A stretch of DNA of 5,691 bases from an uncultured Brevundimonas sp. (lineage in GTDB: Bacteria > Pseudomonadota > Alphaproteobacteria > Caulobacterales > Caulobacteraceae): assembly GCA_946481425.1 (NCBI GenBank), contig CAMLNT010000159.1, forward strand, positions 1-5,691, given 5' to 3'. The notes below the pieces were generated by a model. It was given only the letters and a program-made list of their open reading frames with translations, had not been told where the DNA came from and did no database searches. The translations under genes were made by a program, and so were the position numbers. This document shows positions 5,331-5,691 of the stretch, in pieces. The first letter of the stretch is position 1; each line of letters starts with the position of its first letter.

Positions 5331-5691
5331 ATGGACCTCTTGGCGATCGTACTCGCGGCCTTGGCGCTGCTCGGACTGATGGCGGCCGGCTTCGGCCTCA
5401 TGCAGGCAAACCGGGAACGGCGGCGCGCCGACAGTCTGATCGAACAGGCGCGCGAGGCCCAGGACCGCGCCATCCGCGCCGAGGCCAAGGCCGAAGCCGC
5501 CGAGGCGGCGCAAAGCCAGGTCGGAACGGCCTTCAAGGCCATGTCGGCAGAGGCGCTGGAGAAGGCGTCCAACGACCTGCTGCAACGCGCGGAGTTGACG
5601 TTCCGACAGCGCGACGAACGGGCAAACGAGCAGCTGCAGGCCCAGCTCAAGCCGGTGGCCGAAACCCTGACCAAGTTCGAGGCCCAGGTGC
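5331..5691 (+). CDS. rmuC: RmuC-family DNA recombination protein, N-terminal 120 codons (partial)
   Basis: RmuC is a predicted membrane-anchored nuclease-like protein (restriction-endonuclease fold in the C-terminal part) that limits recombination at inverted repeats; its biochemical activity is poorly defined. Only the N-terminal part is present and the catalytic-type domain lies beyond the edge. Visible are a transmembrane anchor at about 4-24, an Arg-rich stop-transfer segment (NRERRR, 27-32), a long charged Ala/Glu/Arg/Gln-rich coiled coil (about 33-62), then the RmuC-like FKAMSAEALEKASNDLL (68-84) and LKPVAETLTKFEAQV (106-120), typical of the region leading into the conserved domain. It follows dipZ by 67 bp with its own good ribosome binding site, so it may be a separate unit or a loosely attached operon member. 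A generic coiled-coil membrane protein is the alternative, but the two motifs favour RmuC. Confidence 0.88.
   Translation, partial: MDLLAIVLAALALLGLMAAGFGLMQANRERRRADSLIEQAREAQDRAIRAEAKAEAAEAAQSQVGTAFKAMSAEALEKASNDLLQRAELTFRQRDERANEQLQAQLKPVAETLTKFEAQV

Noticed and set aside
1..5691. Mobile element, phage, toxin-antitoxin, defence or CRISPR content
   Set aside because: I saw no transposase or integrase motifs, no terminal repeats, no regularly spaced repeats and no tRNA-like cloverleaf. Nearly all the DNA is explained by conserved housekeeping and redox genes.

Overview
This is a GC-rich stretch of ordinary, densely packed bacterial chromosome. Strong G/C preference at third codon positions, the protein sequences, a divergent trpGDC block and GTTAAC-type intergenic motifs all suggest an alphaproteobacterium, most likely a member of the Caulobacterales such as Brevundimonas or Caulobacter. 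That placement comes from protein and motif flavour only; there is no rRNA or other marker to confirm it. I see no tRNA, CRISPR array, insertion sequence, phage gene or composition shift.

Left part (1-2163, minus strand): the tryptophan operon segment trpG-trpD-trpC. TrpG (glutamine amidotransferase of anthranilate synthase), TrpD (anthranilate phosphoribosyltransferase) and TrpC (indole-3-glycerol-phosphate synthase, cut off by the left edge) act in the chorismate-to-tryptophan route. The genes overlap by 1 nt (TGATG) and 4 nt (ATGA), so they are probably translationally coupled. trpE is not next to trpG here, because the DNA upstream of trpG is transcribed the other way.

Middle (2164-2416): a divergent intergenic region. 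It holds a perfect 10-bp palindrome containing GTTAAC, an 11-bp inverted repeat whose loop contains the start codon of a 47-codon ORF, and that ORF itself, a candidate single-pass membrane microprotein.

Right part (2417-5691, plus strand): recR (recombination mediator), an exported methionine-R-sulfoxide reductase (msrB-like), a DipZ-type CcdA-thioredoxin fusion protein, and the start of rmuC (cut off by the right edge). msrB and dipZ share an ATGA overlap. MsrB carries a Tat-like signal with a possible lipobox. DipZ has the parts needed to move electrons from the cytoplasm across the inner membrane to a periplasmic CxxC domain. The simplest reading is a two-gene envelope module for repairing oxidised methionine, with DipZ as the likely electron source. 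This coupling is the most interesting biology in the window. It resembles known CcdA/DsbD-thioredoxin-Msr systems, so it is better called a plausible variant than a wholly new system.
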